A stretch of 64,000 nucleotides of DNA from Podarcis raffonei (GCF_027172205.1 NC_070613.1:53232001-53296000), one strand, 5' to 3'. Shown: positions 1 to 9,556, counted from the stretch's first letter. Notes: a model not told the origin generated them from the letters alone. A program made the numbers and translations.

Positions 1-69
1 CTTAAGAACAGTTTCAGGTTAAGAATGGACCTCCGGAACGAATTAAGTACTTAACCCGAAGTACCACTG
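1..69. mobile_element. Tigger-like short DNA transposon, end fragment
   Basis: The sequence ends in the inverted terminus GTACCACTG followed by a TA target duplication (70-71). It belongs to the family with CAGTGGTACCTCGGGTTA ends seen repeatedly in this window. The other end is cut by the window edge. Confidence 0.75.
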
Positions 70-78
70 TATTATTAT

Positions 79-260
79 TACTAGAGTACATTGCAGAAAT
101 CCAGTCTCAAAATCACCAGTGCCTGAACTGCTGTGGCCAAGCTTTCCTGGTCCAGGAAAGATCAAAGCTGCCGTACCAAACACAGCCAGAAGTGCAATAT
201 GAAAAATGACAGCAAGATAAGAGACGCCATTGCCTCTTCTGCCAAGATTTTGCTAAACCC
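79..260 (-). mobile_element. L2/CR1-type LINE reverse transcriptase fragment
   Basis: On the minus strand the reading gives VRQL, a stop, then SFLDQESLATAVQALVILRL and DFCNVL. This matches the LINE RT block usually ending VQALVISRLDYCN. It carries at least one stop and is an old fragment in the RP9 intron after exon 3. Confidence 0.65.
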
Positions 261-468
261 TTCTAGGACTTCCTTGTCTGCATATCAGTTGACTCCTGCC
301 ACTGCATCCTCATTGCTTCTCTCCAACCTGTCAAGTCCAGCTCGTCATCAACTTGGTCGTCTACAGATATTTTGAACTACAATTCTCATCAGCCCCAGCC
401 AGCAAAGCCATTCATTCTTCGTTCCCCCTTCCCCAAAAGCTGCACAGAAATCTACTTCCCTCACTCAC

Positions 469-598
469 ATTGCATAACTTTGACCTCCTTCCCCAATGGC
501 ATCCAAAGCCCTTTTGTTGGGGCGTGGGCAAGGAATTCTCGGGCATTTTCATTGCCAGGTACGTCAGGAATGCAGTCCTCCGGTTTAGTCTCATCTTC
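469..598 (-). CDS. RP9: RP9 coding exon 3
   Basis: A GTGTACAG acceptor is followed by GAA GAT GAG (EDE). The reading runs through the conserved block with NAREFLAHAPTKGLWMPLG and VKVMQ, and ends CAA T before GTGAGT. The split Cys codon leads into the zinc-knuckle exon, which lies outside the window. Confidence 0.94.
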
Positions 599-3385
599 CT
601 GTACACACAAGAAGCAAATCAAATGAAATGAAGCCGCGAAAACAAAATGGGACGAACTGGTCTAACCTCCACCCCTGTGAGGTGGGACGGGCTGCAAGAC
701 ACTCTTACTTTCTTCCAGCAAATCTGCTACCACCTCCAACTTTTTAGCCCACAACCAATTCAGACTTATGGTTTGCACTTCTGGAGAAAGGCAGACCTTT
801 TAACAGGGCTTCCTTCTGTAGCCTTATTGGACTTTACCAATTGGTAGGGTGAGTGTTGCTCCCAGACGCGAGGAAGGAAGTCAAATGACACCGAGGGTTG
901 GTTCAGAGAAAGAGTTTATTCTGCTCTCCAGATAGCAGAAGGCACTTGCGTGGTCAGCTCACAGCAAGTCCAAAGAAATGAGAAATTTCATGCAGTATAT
1001 ATATCCTCCAGGCACCCTCTCCCCCCTTCCCAGGAATCCAGCCACGTCAGCCTATACACGCAGGCTGACATCACAGATGTTCCCGCTCCGGTACTTTTAA
1101 CCATAAAAGGGTGTTCCTCTTCCTGCACTCTTGACCATATAAGGGTATTCCTGTTCCGGCACTCTTATCTTGGGGTAAGAAGGTCACCAACTCTCCTGGC
1201 GCTGTTCCCAGACTTGGTCTGTGCGTCAGAGTGTGGTCAGGATGTAAGATAAGACCCAGATATGCCATCCCTGCTCCACTGGAACAGTCAAGGCCATACA
1301 TTGCTGTCATGGACTGATAAAGGAGAGCGCTTTGTTTATACAGCTGGGTTCCTGTTATGCATTTGCTCAACAGCTCAAGTCAATGCATTTTAGAAATGCT
1401 CCCTTGGAGAAGGAAAAATGCGGATTTTGGGGCCCGTTCCAGACTGACTACACAGTCAGGTTTTTAGATTTGGGAAACCCATTCCTTCACTTCAAATTCT
1501 GCAGAACCAGGCCAGTGTGTGCACCAAGACATCTAGGCAGGCTGAGTAAAGCATTTGGCTTCCAATTCCGATCTGTTAACTACATGGCTGCCACAAACAA
1601 ACTCACCTCAGGGTACATGAGATTGCAATAGGGAGCTTTGGGGTCATCTAATTCAACCCCCCGTTTTAGCTATACCACAGATAAGTATAGTTTTACTCTA
1701 GTTTCATTTAGCTTTTAAAGTCTTGTGCTGTATTTTTACATATTGTGTGTGTGTCCCTCAGTTATATTTTGTGTAAAACACTTCAAGGTTTCTTTTTGTA
1801 TAAAGTGGTAGAGAAACTCCATCTTTATTCCTGGTTTACTGTATTTTCATTTTTTTTAAAGAACAGTTTTACAAGCTACCCAACCTACCTTAATAAACCC
1901 TGGAGGAAGTTTCTCATAGCTGAAAAAGATTGAAAATATACTTTAGTGTCATTAAAAAACAAACTACAAAGCAATGCAGAAAGTTCAGCTGAAGCAAAAA
2001 TAGAGAAGGGGGTAATGTTTTTGAACACCTGTCACTCAGTCCCCCCTCCCTTATCTAAAATGGATAGGGAGAACCACAGCAAGCAGGCTTATTATTTATG
2101 TCATTCATTTTTTACAAAAGTCACAAACTGGTTTACAAGTAAAAATAAGATACTTGATCATAAGCAGTTAATAAAAAGCATCCTTATTAAAATCTCAAAC
2201 AACTCATCAACTCCAAACAGTAGTATAATAATACACAGTAAAAGATGATTTAATAAATGAGAAATCTTAAAGCAACATCAAAAAGGCCTCAACTATCTAT
2301 TGATGCTGGCAATGGTATTAAGAAAAAAGAAAATAAAAAGGTACCCCCTGATATGTTACAGATTTCAGGATAACTGCAAATCTTGATCTGAGTTTGGCTG
2401 AAAATGACTATATCCCAGAAACTATTTCAAGCAACAACCCATTTGTCAGACATAGCGCAGCCATCTCTGAGAAAACAATATTTATTTTCACCACCTTGCC
2501 ACAAATGAGAAATTTTGAAAGCTTTTGGGTTTTTTTAGTGGCAGAAATGCAATGTTGACTTGAAGCAGCCTGCCTGTTCTTTTTAAAAATAAAATAAAAT
2601 TCTGTGTTGTGGATTTGAAGCGATGCCATTTCATGGATACTGGTGGCTGTGCTAATTTGACAGCAAAATAGCAACTGATCGACAAGGTCAGAATGGGTAA
2701 ATAAAAGCAGCACTAGACAGGATGTCCTTTAAACCTTTGATCACAAACACCCCAAAAAAGAATATTGGGAACTTCTCAGTGGCTGCTCCTAGATGCTGGA
2801 ACTCCCTGCAGAAGCTAGAATGCTAGAGTTGGAAGGGATCCGAGGGTCATCTAGTCCAACCCCTGGCAATTCAGAAATCACAACACCTGGTACCCTACCC
2901 AATTTGAAACCTTACTGGACCCTGCTTAGCCTTGCAAATGTGCCAGCAACTTTATTGCTTCCTGTCCTTCCACCAACAGCTGAACAAACGCCTTCTTGTT
3001 AAAACAGCGTTTTGGGAACTGACTGCTTTTAATGAAAAGGTCTGGTGCTGTGCTGTTTTTTATTGTATTTGTATGGTTTTAATAAATTATACACGTGTGC
3101 ATGCATAAAAGAAACCCAGATAGATAGAAATAGCTGAAGCTAACAATTATTATTATTGCTATTATTTATGAAACCACCCTTCATCCGAAGATCTCGGGGC
3201 AGTTCACGGAATGAACATACGAGACAAAAACACGAAATACGTAATAATAAAAACAAAGACCAAAACTATGTAATTGTTTTTTAAGGATTGTTTTTTCCCT
3301 ATGTTTCTGACTGTTCTTATTTTATCAACAAGCCGCCTTGAATCCTGTCAAGGAAATAGGTGGTAGTGTGTGTATATGTATGCAC

Positions 3386-3431
<46 letters not shown>

Positions 3432-5886
3432 ATCTGTCTATCTATCTTACCTATCATCTATATCTATTTGTAGTTTGTTAAGATTTCTGAGAAAAGCAAC
3501 TCAGCCACTTCCCGGGATTCGGGGGGCAGGGCCGGATTTAGGTTTGATGAGGCCCTAAGCTACTGAAGGTAATGGGGCCCTTTATATGCTCAGCTGTTCT
3601 TTGTCAACAACAAATTGTCGCTGTTTTTTTGTGTTGAATATATGTTATATGCTAATTTATGGACCTAATAGATATCTTAAAGCCTACATGCAGAATGCAG
3701 GCACCCTATGTATAGAAAGGAGCAAACCAGTGATATTTTAGGGAGCAGGCCAGCAGGCGGGGCCCATTACTTACATCATAGGAGCCTACACAACACAAAA
3801 CACTGCTGCATGTATGTTTTGTTTTATTTTATTTTTTATCTTATATTTTGGAAATGTGCATCCAGGGTTTGTTTCCCCTTTAATTTTTTTGCGGGCCCCC
3901 AAAGGAGTGGGGCCCTAAGCTATAGCTTGTTTAGCTTATACCAGGCATAGGCAAACTTGGCCCTCCAGATGTTTCAGGACTACAACTCCCATCATCCCTA
4001 GCTAACAGGACCACTGGTCAGGGATAATGGGAATTGTAGTCTCAAAACATCTGGAGGGCCAAGTTTGCCTATGCCTGGTTTATAGTAAATCTGGCACTGT
4101 GGCTATATCTATATCTGTAGTTTGTTAAGACTGCTGAGAAGAGCAGCTGGGCCACTTCCTGGAATTATTGGTCGTTTGGGGGGGGGTTGTTTTCTTTCTT
4201 TTTTGTTAAAGTTTTTTATTAACAGTTTTCTCATAACAAATTATTCAAACAAATCATCTTCATTACTCCCCCCTTTTTCCCTCCCTCAACTCCTCTCTCT
4301 GATTTCTCAACCAATTTTAACTTCTGCGTATTATAAAATTGTATACATCCTTATATTATCTCTCTACTATGTTGACCCTCAATAAATTTGTGTATGTTTA
4401 TTCGGGGGGGGGGTTCTTTTCAACATAGAGGGCGTGCATCGCCCACAGCCCTGCCTAGCCTACCTCACAGGGCTGTTTTGAAGGTTAGGGATTAGGGCAG
4501 GCACTCCCAAACTCGGCCCTCCGGATGATTTGGGACTACAATTCCCATCATCCCTGCCCACGGGTCCTGCTAGCTAAGGATGATGGGAGTTGTAGTCCCA
4601 AAACATCTGGAGGGCCGAGTTTGCCTATGCCTGGCTTAGACATAAATTCAGCACTGTGACTATATCTCTAGCCCTGCCTAGTCTTCCTCACAGGGCTGTT
4701 TTGATGGTTAGGGATTAGCAGGCACACCCAAACTCGGCCCTCCGGATGATTTGGGACTACAATTCCCATCATCCCTGCCCACGGGTCTTGCTAGCTAGGG
4801 ATGATGGGAGTTATAGTCCCAAAACATCTGGAGGTGGGCCAAGGTTGGGGGTGCCTGGATGAGGGTGAGGGATGCCGTGCGCCTCCCCGCTGCCCTTGAA
4901 GGCAGAGATTTTAAGCCGCCCCCCCAAACTCAGGCATCCCCAAACTCGGCCCTCCAGTTATTTTGGGACTACAACTCCCGTCATCCCCAGCTAACAGGAC
5001 CAGTGGTCAGGGATGATGGGAATTGTAGTCTCAAAACATCTGGAGGGCCGAGGTTGAGGAAATCTTGCCTATGCCTGGCTTATACTGTGACAATATCTAT
5101 ATCTGTAGTTTGTTAAGATTTCTGAGAAGAGCAGTTGAGCCACTTCCTGGAATTATTGGTCATTTTGGGGGGGGGTTCTTTTCAACGCAGAGGGCGTGCG
5201 TCCCCCCAGGCCTGCCTAGCCTACCTTACAGGGCTGTTTTGAAGGTTAGGGATTAGGGCAGGCACCCCCAAACTCAGCCCTCCAGATGTTTTTGGGACTA
5301 CAATTCCCATCATCCCTGCCCACTGGTCCTGCTAGCTAGGGATGATGGGAGTTGTAGTCCCCAAACATCTGGAGGGCCGAGTTTGCCTATGCCTGACCCC
5401 TTGATGGGGGGGGGAGAGGAATAAGAGAGCACCCCTGAGCTAAAGGATCCCCTTCAGAGCTAGAACATTTGCACAGACCAGATTTCCTCGACCTCGACCC
5501 TCCAGATGTTTTGGGACTACAACTCCCATCATCCCCTGCTAGCAGGACCAGTGGTCAGGGATGATGGGAGTTGTAGTCCCAAAAACATTAGGAGGGCCAT
5601 GTTTGGGGATGCCTGGATGAGGGTGAGGGATGCGGCGCGCCTCCCCGCTGCCCTCAGAGGAAGGCGGAGGGTCCAAGCCACCCCCCCAGCGACCCCCCCC
5701 CCAGCCTTACAAGGACTCCAGGTGCTGGATCTGCTGGATCTGCTGCACTTCCCGCTTCTTCCTCTTCTGCTCCTTCCGCTCGTGGCCTCGGCTGCTGGAG
5801 CCGGCGGGGCTGCCGCCGGCCAACGACGACGACTCGCTGCGGCTCCGGTGCCGCTTCGGGCCTCCGCCCTCGCCGCGCCGGGACAT
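469..5886 (-). CDS. RP9: RP9 (PIM1-associated splicing protein), coding exons 1-3, gene continues beyond left edge
   Basis: RP9 (PAP-1) is a small nuclear protein linked to pre-mRNA splicing and bound by the PIM1 kinase; the human gene is tied to retinitis pigmentosa. Three minus-strand exons join in frame: 5886-5711, 1919-1889 and 598-469. Exon 1 starts MSRRGEGGG and ends in a basic, Gln-rich stretch EQKRKKREVQQIQQIQHLES, matching the human EQKRRR...QQLQQLKHLES block. Exon 2 gives YEKLPPGFIK (human YEKPPPGLIK). Exon 3 runs from EDETKPEDCIPDVPGNE to EVKVMQC, nearly identical to human. Donors are GTAAGG, GTAGGT and GTGAGT, with CAG acceptors. Phases agree (176 bp, then 31 bp, then 130 bp). The CCHC zinc-knuckle exon and the basic tail are not in the window. 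Conserved exons, open frame and a CpG promoter argue against a pseudogene. It stands head-to-head with FKBP9, 8.6 kb away. Confidence 0.93.
842..1372 (-). mobile_element. Solo retroviral LTR (ERV, probably ERV1-like), fossil
   Basis: Read on the minus strand it has LTR order: a TG start near 1372, a TATA-type stretch near 1000, an AATAAA near 920 and a CA end near 842. No internal retroviral genes are next to it, so it is a solo LTR. It lies between RP9 exons 3 and 2. Exact ends and target duplication are uncertain; the family is inferred from LTR layout only. Confidence 0.6.
1889..1919 (-). CDS. RP9: RP9 coding exon 2 (31-bp micro-exon)
   Basis: The exon is flanked by a TTTTTCAG acceptor and a GTAGGT donor. 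It completes the Phe codon and encodes YEKLPPGFIK. Its 31-bp length restores phase 0 for exon 3. It is too short for ORF-based detection. Confidence 0.9.
1920..2769. other. RP9 intron 1, no recognisable element
   Basis: AT-rich intronic sequence between RP9 exons 2 and 1. I see no exon, RNA gene or clear repeat; short open frames on the minus strand have no family resemblance. Confidence 0.5.
2770..3110. mobile_element. CR1/L2 LINE 3'-end fragments
   Basis: A short plus-strand piece (TGGAACTCCCTGCAG) is followed by a minus-strand CR1 tail (AGAGTTGGAAGG... TCATCTAGTCCAACCCC). Then comes a plus-strand LINE 3' UTR ending in AATAAATTATA near 3090. It is a mosaic of old fragments. Confidence 0.5.
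3389..3440. repeat. (ATCT)n microsatellite
   Basis: A tetranucleotide ATCT tract of about a dozen units in RP9 intron 1, with imperfect copies continuing to about 3470. Confidence 0.95.
3527..4099 (+). mobile_element. hAT-like non-autonomous DNA transposon with a nested palindromic element
   Basis: The ends are CAGGGCCGGATTTA and TAAATCTGGCACTG, of the CAGNG type typical of hAT. A second copy of the same family, in opposite orientation, lies at 6149-6538. A palindromic short element (3941-4078) is inserted near the right end, next to TATA sequences. Confidence 0.65.
3941..4078. mobile_element. Palindromic short DNA transposon, copy 1
   Basis: The two halves are near-perfect inverted repeats, from CCAGGCATAGGCAAACTTGG to its complement, and could form a hairpin of about 60 bp. 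Each arm carries ACTACAA(C/T)TCCCATCAT-like sequence. There are six copies of this kind in RP9 intron 1. Confidence 0.8.
4188..4400 (-). mobile_element. L1-type LINE 3'-end fragment
   Basis: It starts with a T-rich run and TTTTTTATTAACAG and continues in the pyrimidine-rich style of reversed L1 3' UTRs, like 13775-14205. It interrupts the tandemly repeated RP9 intron unit. Confidence 0.45.
4497..4634. mobile_element. Palindromic short DNA transposon, copy 2
   Basis: Same structure as copy 1: GGCAGGCACTCCCAAACTCG at the left, GTTTGCCTATGCCTGG at the right, with complementary ACTACAATTCCCATCATCCC and GGATGATGGGAGTTGTAGTC arms. Confidence 0.8.
4719..4858. mobile_element. Palindromic short DNA transposon, copy 3
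   Basis: Same family; nearly the same as copy 2 in its left arm, consistent with being duplicated together with flanking intron sequence. Confidence 0.78.
4931..5078. mobile_element. Palindromic short DNA transposon, copy 4
   Basis: Same family, from CAGGCATCCCCAAACTCGG to ATGCCTGG, with ACTACAACTCCCGTCATCCC and the matching reverse arm. Confidence 0.78.
5257..5395. mobile_element. Palindromic short DNA transposon, copy 5
   Basis: Same family, from GGCAGGCACCCCCAAACTC to GTTTGCCTATGCCTG, preceded by the same GGTTAGGGATTAGGGCAGG flank as copy 2. Confidence 0.78.
5483..5616. mobile_element. Palindromic short DNA transposon, copy 6
   Basis: Same family. It ends about 95 bases from the RP9 exon 1 donor, so it is the copy closest to the exon. 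Confidence 0.75.
5711..5886 (-). CDS. RP9: RP9 coding exon 1
   Basis: ATG at 5886-5884 has a good context (CACCATGTC). The exon encodes 58 codons plus two bases, Ser/Arg-rich then Lys/Gln-rich. It ends TCC TT before a GTAAGG donor at 5710; the TT plus the first C of exon 2 makes the Phe seen in the human LESF. Confidence 0.9.
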
Positions 5887-6090
5887 GGTGCGCCGGGGAG
5901 CCGCCGCCGCCGCCCGGCCCGCCCGCCCGCGCAGCTCGGCGCCGGCCTGGCGCGCCTCACTTCCAGGGGAGGCCAAGCGAGCACTTCCTCCGGCCCGACG
6001 GGGCCGCCTCGCCCTCGGCAGCGCCCCCGCCACGCGGCGCTCGGCGGAGCGGCTTCCCAGCGCCGCCTGCTCAGACTGAATCGATGCCAT
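5887..6090 (-). promoter_or_regulatory. RP9 CpG-rich promoter and 5' UTR
   Basis: A dense CpG stretch lies directly upstream of the RP9 start. It contains ETS-like GGAAGTG cores (read on the minus strand, near 5960-5995). The GC-rich part ends sharply near 6080 and a transposon begins at 6149, so the promoter is very short. Transcription start is inferred, not visible. Confidence 0.65.
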
Positions 6091-6148
6091 ACATGATCAA
6101 TCAATAATGAAACCCGATCAGTTAATAATAAAACCCGATTGTCGTTTG

Positions 6149-6538
6149 CAGCGCCGGATTTAGCTCCTCTGAGCAGCGCCGGTTTGACGTATAAGCTAAG
6201 CAAGCCCTAGCTTAGGGCCCCCCTCTCGGGGACCCCCCCAAAAATATAATGGGAAAATTGGATGTACATATCCAAAATGTAAGATGAAAAACAAATAAAA
6301 CCTACATACAGCAACAGGGTTTTGTGTTGTGTAGGCTCCTATGATGCAAGTAATGCTAGCCTGCTCCCTAAAATAGCACTGGTTTGCTCAATTCTCTATA
6401 TAGGGTGCCCACATTCTGCATGTGCAAATGGCTTTAGATACCTATTAGGTCCATAAATTAGCATATAGAATATATTCAACACAAAAAGCACCATTACCTT
6501 CAGTAGCCTAGGGCCTCATCAAACCTAAATCGGCCCTG
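6149..6538 (-). mobile_element. hAT-like non-autonomous DNA transposon, inverted partner of 3527-4099
   Basis: Its reverse complement follows 3527-4099 over several hundred bases, sharing GGTTTGATGAGGCCCTA, ATGCTAATTTATGGACCTAA and AGGAGCCTACACAACACAAA. The two copies flank RP9 exon 1 and its promoter. Confidence 0.65.
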
Positions 6539-6658
6539 GCTCGGCCATCTCCCCAGACAATGCCTTCCCTTCCCTGGGCACACCTCTCACCGGCCCCACT
6601 CCACAACTTTCTCCATACCCTCCAACATTTATCTGATTAAAATAGAGGTGTCCCATTC

Positions 6659-6659
6659 A

Positions 6660-6710
<51 letters not shown>

Positions 6711-6711
6711 T
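6659..6711. repeat. (ATT)n microsatellite
   Basis: An uninterrupted trinucleotide ATT tract of about 17 units, followed by AT-rich TATACATAAG-type repetitive sequence to 6878. Confidence 0.95.
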
Positions 6712-6878
6712 TATAGGAACTCTAAGGTCTCATATATAAATCATATGTTCCTAAATCTATAGGGCAAATATATACATAAGTATATAACCCACTTATGGGT
6801 ATACATATATACCCATAATATATATACATAAGTATATAACCCACACATAAGTATATATACATAAGTATATAAGCCACA

Positions 6879-7234
6879 GGGACGCGGGTGGCGCTGTGGG
6901 TAAAAGCCTCAGCGCCTAGGGCTTGCCAATCGAAAGGTCGGCGGTTCGAATCCTCGCGGCGGGGTGCGCTCCCGTTGTTCGGTCCCAGCGCCTGCCAACC
7001 TAGCAGTTCGAAAGCACCCCCGGGTGCAAGTAGATAAATAGGGACCGCTTACTAGCGGGAAGGTAAACGGCGTTCCGTGTGCTGCGCTGGCTCACCAGAG
7101 TAGCTTCATCACGCTGGCCACGTGACCCGGAAGTGTCTCCGGACAGCGCTGGCCCCCGGCCTCTTGAGTGAGATGGGTGCACAACCCTAGAGTCTGTCAA
7201 GACTGGCCCGTACGGGCAGGGGTACCTTTACCTT
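6879..7234 (+). mobile_element. Sauria SINE (GTACGGG subfamily)
   Basis: A tRNA-like head (GGGACGCGGGTGGCGCTG, B box GGTCGGCGGTTCGAATCC), a body with AAGTAGATAAATAGG, and a Bov-B-like tail ending GGGGTACCTTTACCTTTA. Target duplications TATATAAGCCACA and TATATAACCCACA flank it, so it is complete. Confidence 0.92.
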
Positions 7235-7253
7235 TATATAACCCACACGTCTG

Positions 7254-7640
7254 AAATCATAGAATCATAGAGTTGGAAGAGACCACAAGGGCCATCGAGT
7301 CCAACCCCCTGCCAAGCAGGAAACACCATCAGAGCACTCCTGACATATGGTTGTCAAGCCTCTGCTTAAAGACCTCCAAAGAAGGAGACTCCACCACACT
7401 CCTTGGCAGCAAATTCCACTGTCGAACAGCTCTTACTGTCAGGAAGTTCTTCCTAATGTTTAGGTGGAATCTTCTTTCTTGTAGTTTGGATCCATTGCTC
7501 CGTGTCCGCTTCTCTGGAGCAGCAGAAAACAAAATAGTACAGAAGAGCAATCCTGAAGCCATTCTGACTCTTCCAGTGACCTCAGATATTCTCTGCAGTG
7601 AGGAAGGAAATTGGAAAAGCCTCCCCATTGTCTCTTTGTT
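7254..7640 (-). mobile_element. CR1 LINE 3' end (C-terminal coding end and 3' UTR)
   Basis: It begins with the reversed CR1 tail AATCATAGAATCATAGAG and CATCGAGTCCAACCCCCTGC. The minus strand encodes a CR1 ORF2 C-terminal-like block with NFLTVRAVRQWN and VVESPSLEVFKQRLDNH. It is 5'-truncated. Confidence 0.8.
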
Positions 7641-7702
7641 CACAAATCCTATCTTAAGGGTATACTATGGAGAGCCTGTGACCTGGATTCAGGAACTAAG
7701 TA

Positions 7703-8677
7703 CAGTGGTACCTTGGTACTCAAACTCCAAAAACCCGGAAGTAAGTGTTCTGGTTTTCGAATGTTTTTCGGAAGCCGAACTTCTGATGCAGCTGTCGGCT
7801 ATTGTTTCTGGGGCACCTGCAGTGATCAGAAGCTGCGCCTTGGTTTTTGAACATTTCGGAAGTCAAACAGATTTCCGGAATGGATTAAGTTTGGCGCTTT
7901 TGTTTTTGCTATTTATTTTGCATTTTTGAGGCTTTTTCGGTTAATTTGTTTTTGTGACTGCAATCAGCTGCTGATTGATTGTGTGACTGCGGAAATGGAT
8001 AAAAGCCCCCTTCCAAACAATGACTATCATCAGTGCAGGTAAGAAAATAATAATTTTAATTTTTCTCATCTACAATACTGCCTTATTTATTTTATAGTAT
8101 GCAGGTGGCGCTGTGGTCTAAACCACAGAGCCTTAGGCTTGTCAATCAGAAGGTCGGCGGTTCGAATCCCCGTGACGGGGTGAGCTCCCGTTGCTCGGTC
8201 CCAGCTCCTGCCCACCTAGCAGTTCGAAAGCACGTCAAAGTGCAAGTAGATAAATAGGTACCGCTCCGGCGGGAAGGTAAACGGCATTTCCGTGCGCTGC
8301 TCTGGTTTCACCAGAAGCGGCTTAGTCATGCTGGCCACATGACCCAGAAGCTGTCTGCGGACAAACACCAGCTCCCTCGGCCTATAGAGTGAGATGAGCG
8401 TGCAACCCCAGAGTCGTCCACGACTGGACCTCTAATGGTCAGGGATACCTTTACCTTTACAGTACATTGATTATTGCTTTCATTTTATGGATCAATGGTC
8501 CTGTTGGATAGTAAAATTCATGTTAAATTGCTGTTTTAGGGGTTGTTTTTAAAAGGCTGGAATGGATTAATCCTTTTTCCATGACTTTCTTTGGGAAAGT
8601 GTGCCTTGGTTTTGGAACACTTTGGTTTTGGAATGGACTTCTGGAATGGATTAAGTTTGAAAACCAAGGTACCCCTG
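7703..8677 (+). mobile_element. Tigger-like non-autonomous element (CCTTGG family) split by a SINE
   Basis: Ends CAGTGGTACCTTGGTACTCA and AAAACCAAGGTACCCCTG, flanked by TA on both sides. The interior has no transposase reading frame. A Sauria SINE interrupts it at 8101-8458. The same composite, in reverse, is at 15322-16335. Confidence 0.8.
8101..8458 (+). mobile_element. Sauria SINE nested in a Tigger-like element
   Basis: It lacks the first few bases (starts GCAGGTGGCGCTGTGG) but has the B box, the AAGTAGATAAATAGG body and the TTTACCTTTA tail. Inserted after TTTTATAGTA. Confidence 0.88.
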
Positions 8678-8683
8678 TATATA

Positions 8684-9034
8684 AGGTAAAGGTAAAGGGA
8701 CCCCTGACCATTAGGTCCAGTCGTGACCGATTCTGGGGTTGCGGCGCTCATCTCGCTTTATTGGCCGAGGAGCCGGCATACAGCTTCCGGGTCATGTGGC
8801 CAGCATGACTAAGCCACTTCTGGCAAACCAGAGCAGCACACGGAAACGCCGTTTACCTTCCCGCCGGAGCGGTACCTATTTATCTACTTGCACTTCATGC
8901 TTTCGAACTGCTAGGTTGGCAGAAGCAGGGACCAAACAATGGGAGCTCACCCCATTGCAGGGATTCGAACCGCCAACCTTCTGATTGGCAAGTCCTAGGC
9001 TCTGTGGTTTAACCCACAGCGCCACCTGCGTCCC
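8684..9034 (-). mobile_element. Sauria SINE
   Basis: Reverse orientation, from AGGTAAAGGTAAAGGGACCC to GCGTCCC. The target duplication TACCCCTGTATATA on both sides includes the end of the preceding Tigger-like element, so this SINE came after it. Confidence 0.9.
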
Positions 9035-9059
9035 TCTACCCCTGTATATACAGCATCTC

Positions 9060-9411
9060 AAAAGGAATGGCCAGGCTGCCCAGGTAAAGCAATCAAGTGA
9101 CCATTATCAGTATCCTGCCAGACAGGTTTTCTGTTGTAGACCACCCTCCTGTGCTGCATTTCTCCTGTAGCCCGCCTCCTTCCGTGATGTATGTATGATG
9201 TTTTTGGGGGTGGTCTTTAGCTACAGGGTGAGCAATTTCAAAAGTCTATACAGTATAAGGGCTTGCACACCATTGTTCTGGGTCCCTCCTGCCTCCTGCG
9301 TGTGGTTGTGAGCACCCTGTTGCAACAGTTACGTAATAAAGATCAGGCTTACTAGCTGCCTTGCTTCTCAATATTCTCTGGTTGGCCTCTGTTATTTTCT
9401 TCTTCCAATAG
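9060..9411 (+). mobile_element. LTR-like retroelement fragment, fossil
   Basis: It has an LTR-type layout: TATAAGGG near 9255, then AATAAA near 9334, then a pyrimidine-rich U5-like end near 9410. No coding part follows. The family cannot be named from the sequence alone and the left end is uncertain. Confidence 0.45.
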
Positions 9412-9556
9412 GGGACCTACTTAAGGACACTATGTGGGCTCTTGGATACCCCATAAGGGAAAAGGAGCAGTATTTTTCTTATAACAATTATTATCGCTAT
9501 TTTTCTAGAAAAAGAGGTGCCAGAACTTCACAATGAACACCTCCCTTGTTCTAGTA

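Larger units (their letters stand above)
4100..5690. repeat. Tandemly duplicated RP9 intron 1 segment
   Basis: Flanking sequence, not just the transposons, recurs. CTGTAGTTTGTTAAGA...CACTTCCTGGAATTATTGGT is at about 4112 and 5102 (a diverged copy near 3467). GGGCTGTTTTGA(A/T)GGTTAGGGATTAG recurs at about 4470, 4693 and 5230. GGATGAGGGTGAGGGATGC followed by CGCCTCCCCGCTGCCCT is at about 4857 and 5620. This points to repeated local duplication. Confidence 0.7.

Noticed and set aside
469-5886. RP9 sequence as a processed or decayed pseudogene
   Set aside because: Three exons have proper splice sites, matching phases, no stops, conserved residues and a CpG promoter.
5529-6203. Long minus-strand frame across the RP9 CpG island
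   Set aside because: A composition effect of GC-rich DNA. Only 5711-5886 within it (in another frame) has real homology and a splice donor.
6659-6711. Short regular repeats as a CRISPR-like array
   Set aside because: They are simple microsatellites without spacers in a vertebrate genome.
6879-7234. tRNA genes suggested by B-box GGTTCGAATCC sequences in many places
   Set aside because: They are SINE heads: no folded acceptor stem, always followed by the SINE body and tail, and flanked by target duplications.
7273-7929. Plus-strand 218-codon frame
   Set aside because: It runs through a reversed CR1 tail into a Tigger-like element, so it is a chance join of two repeats.
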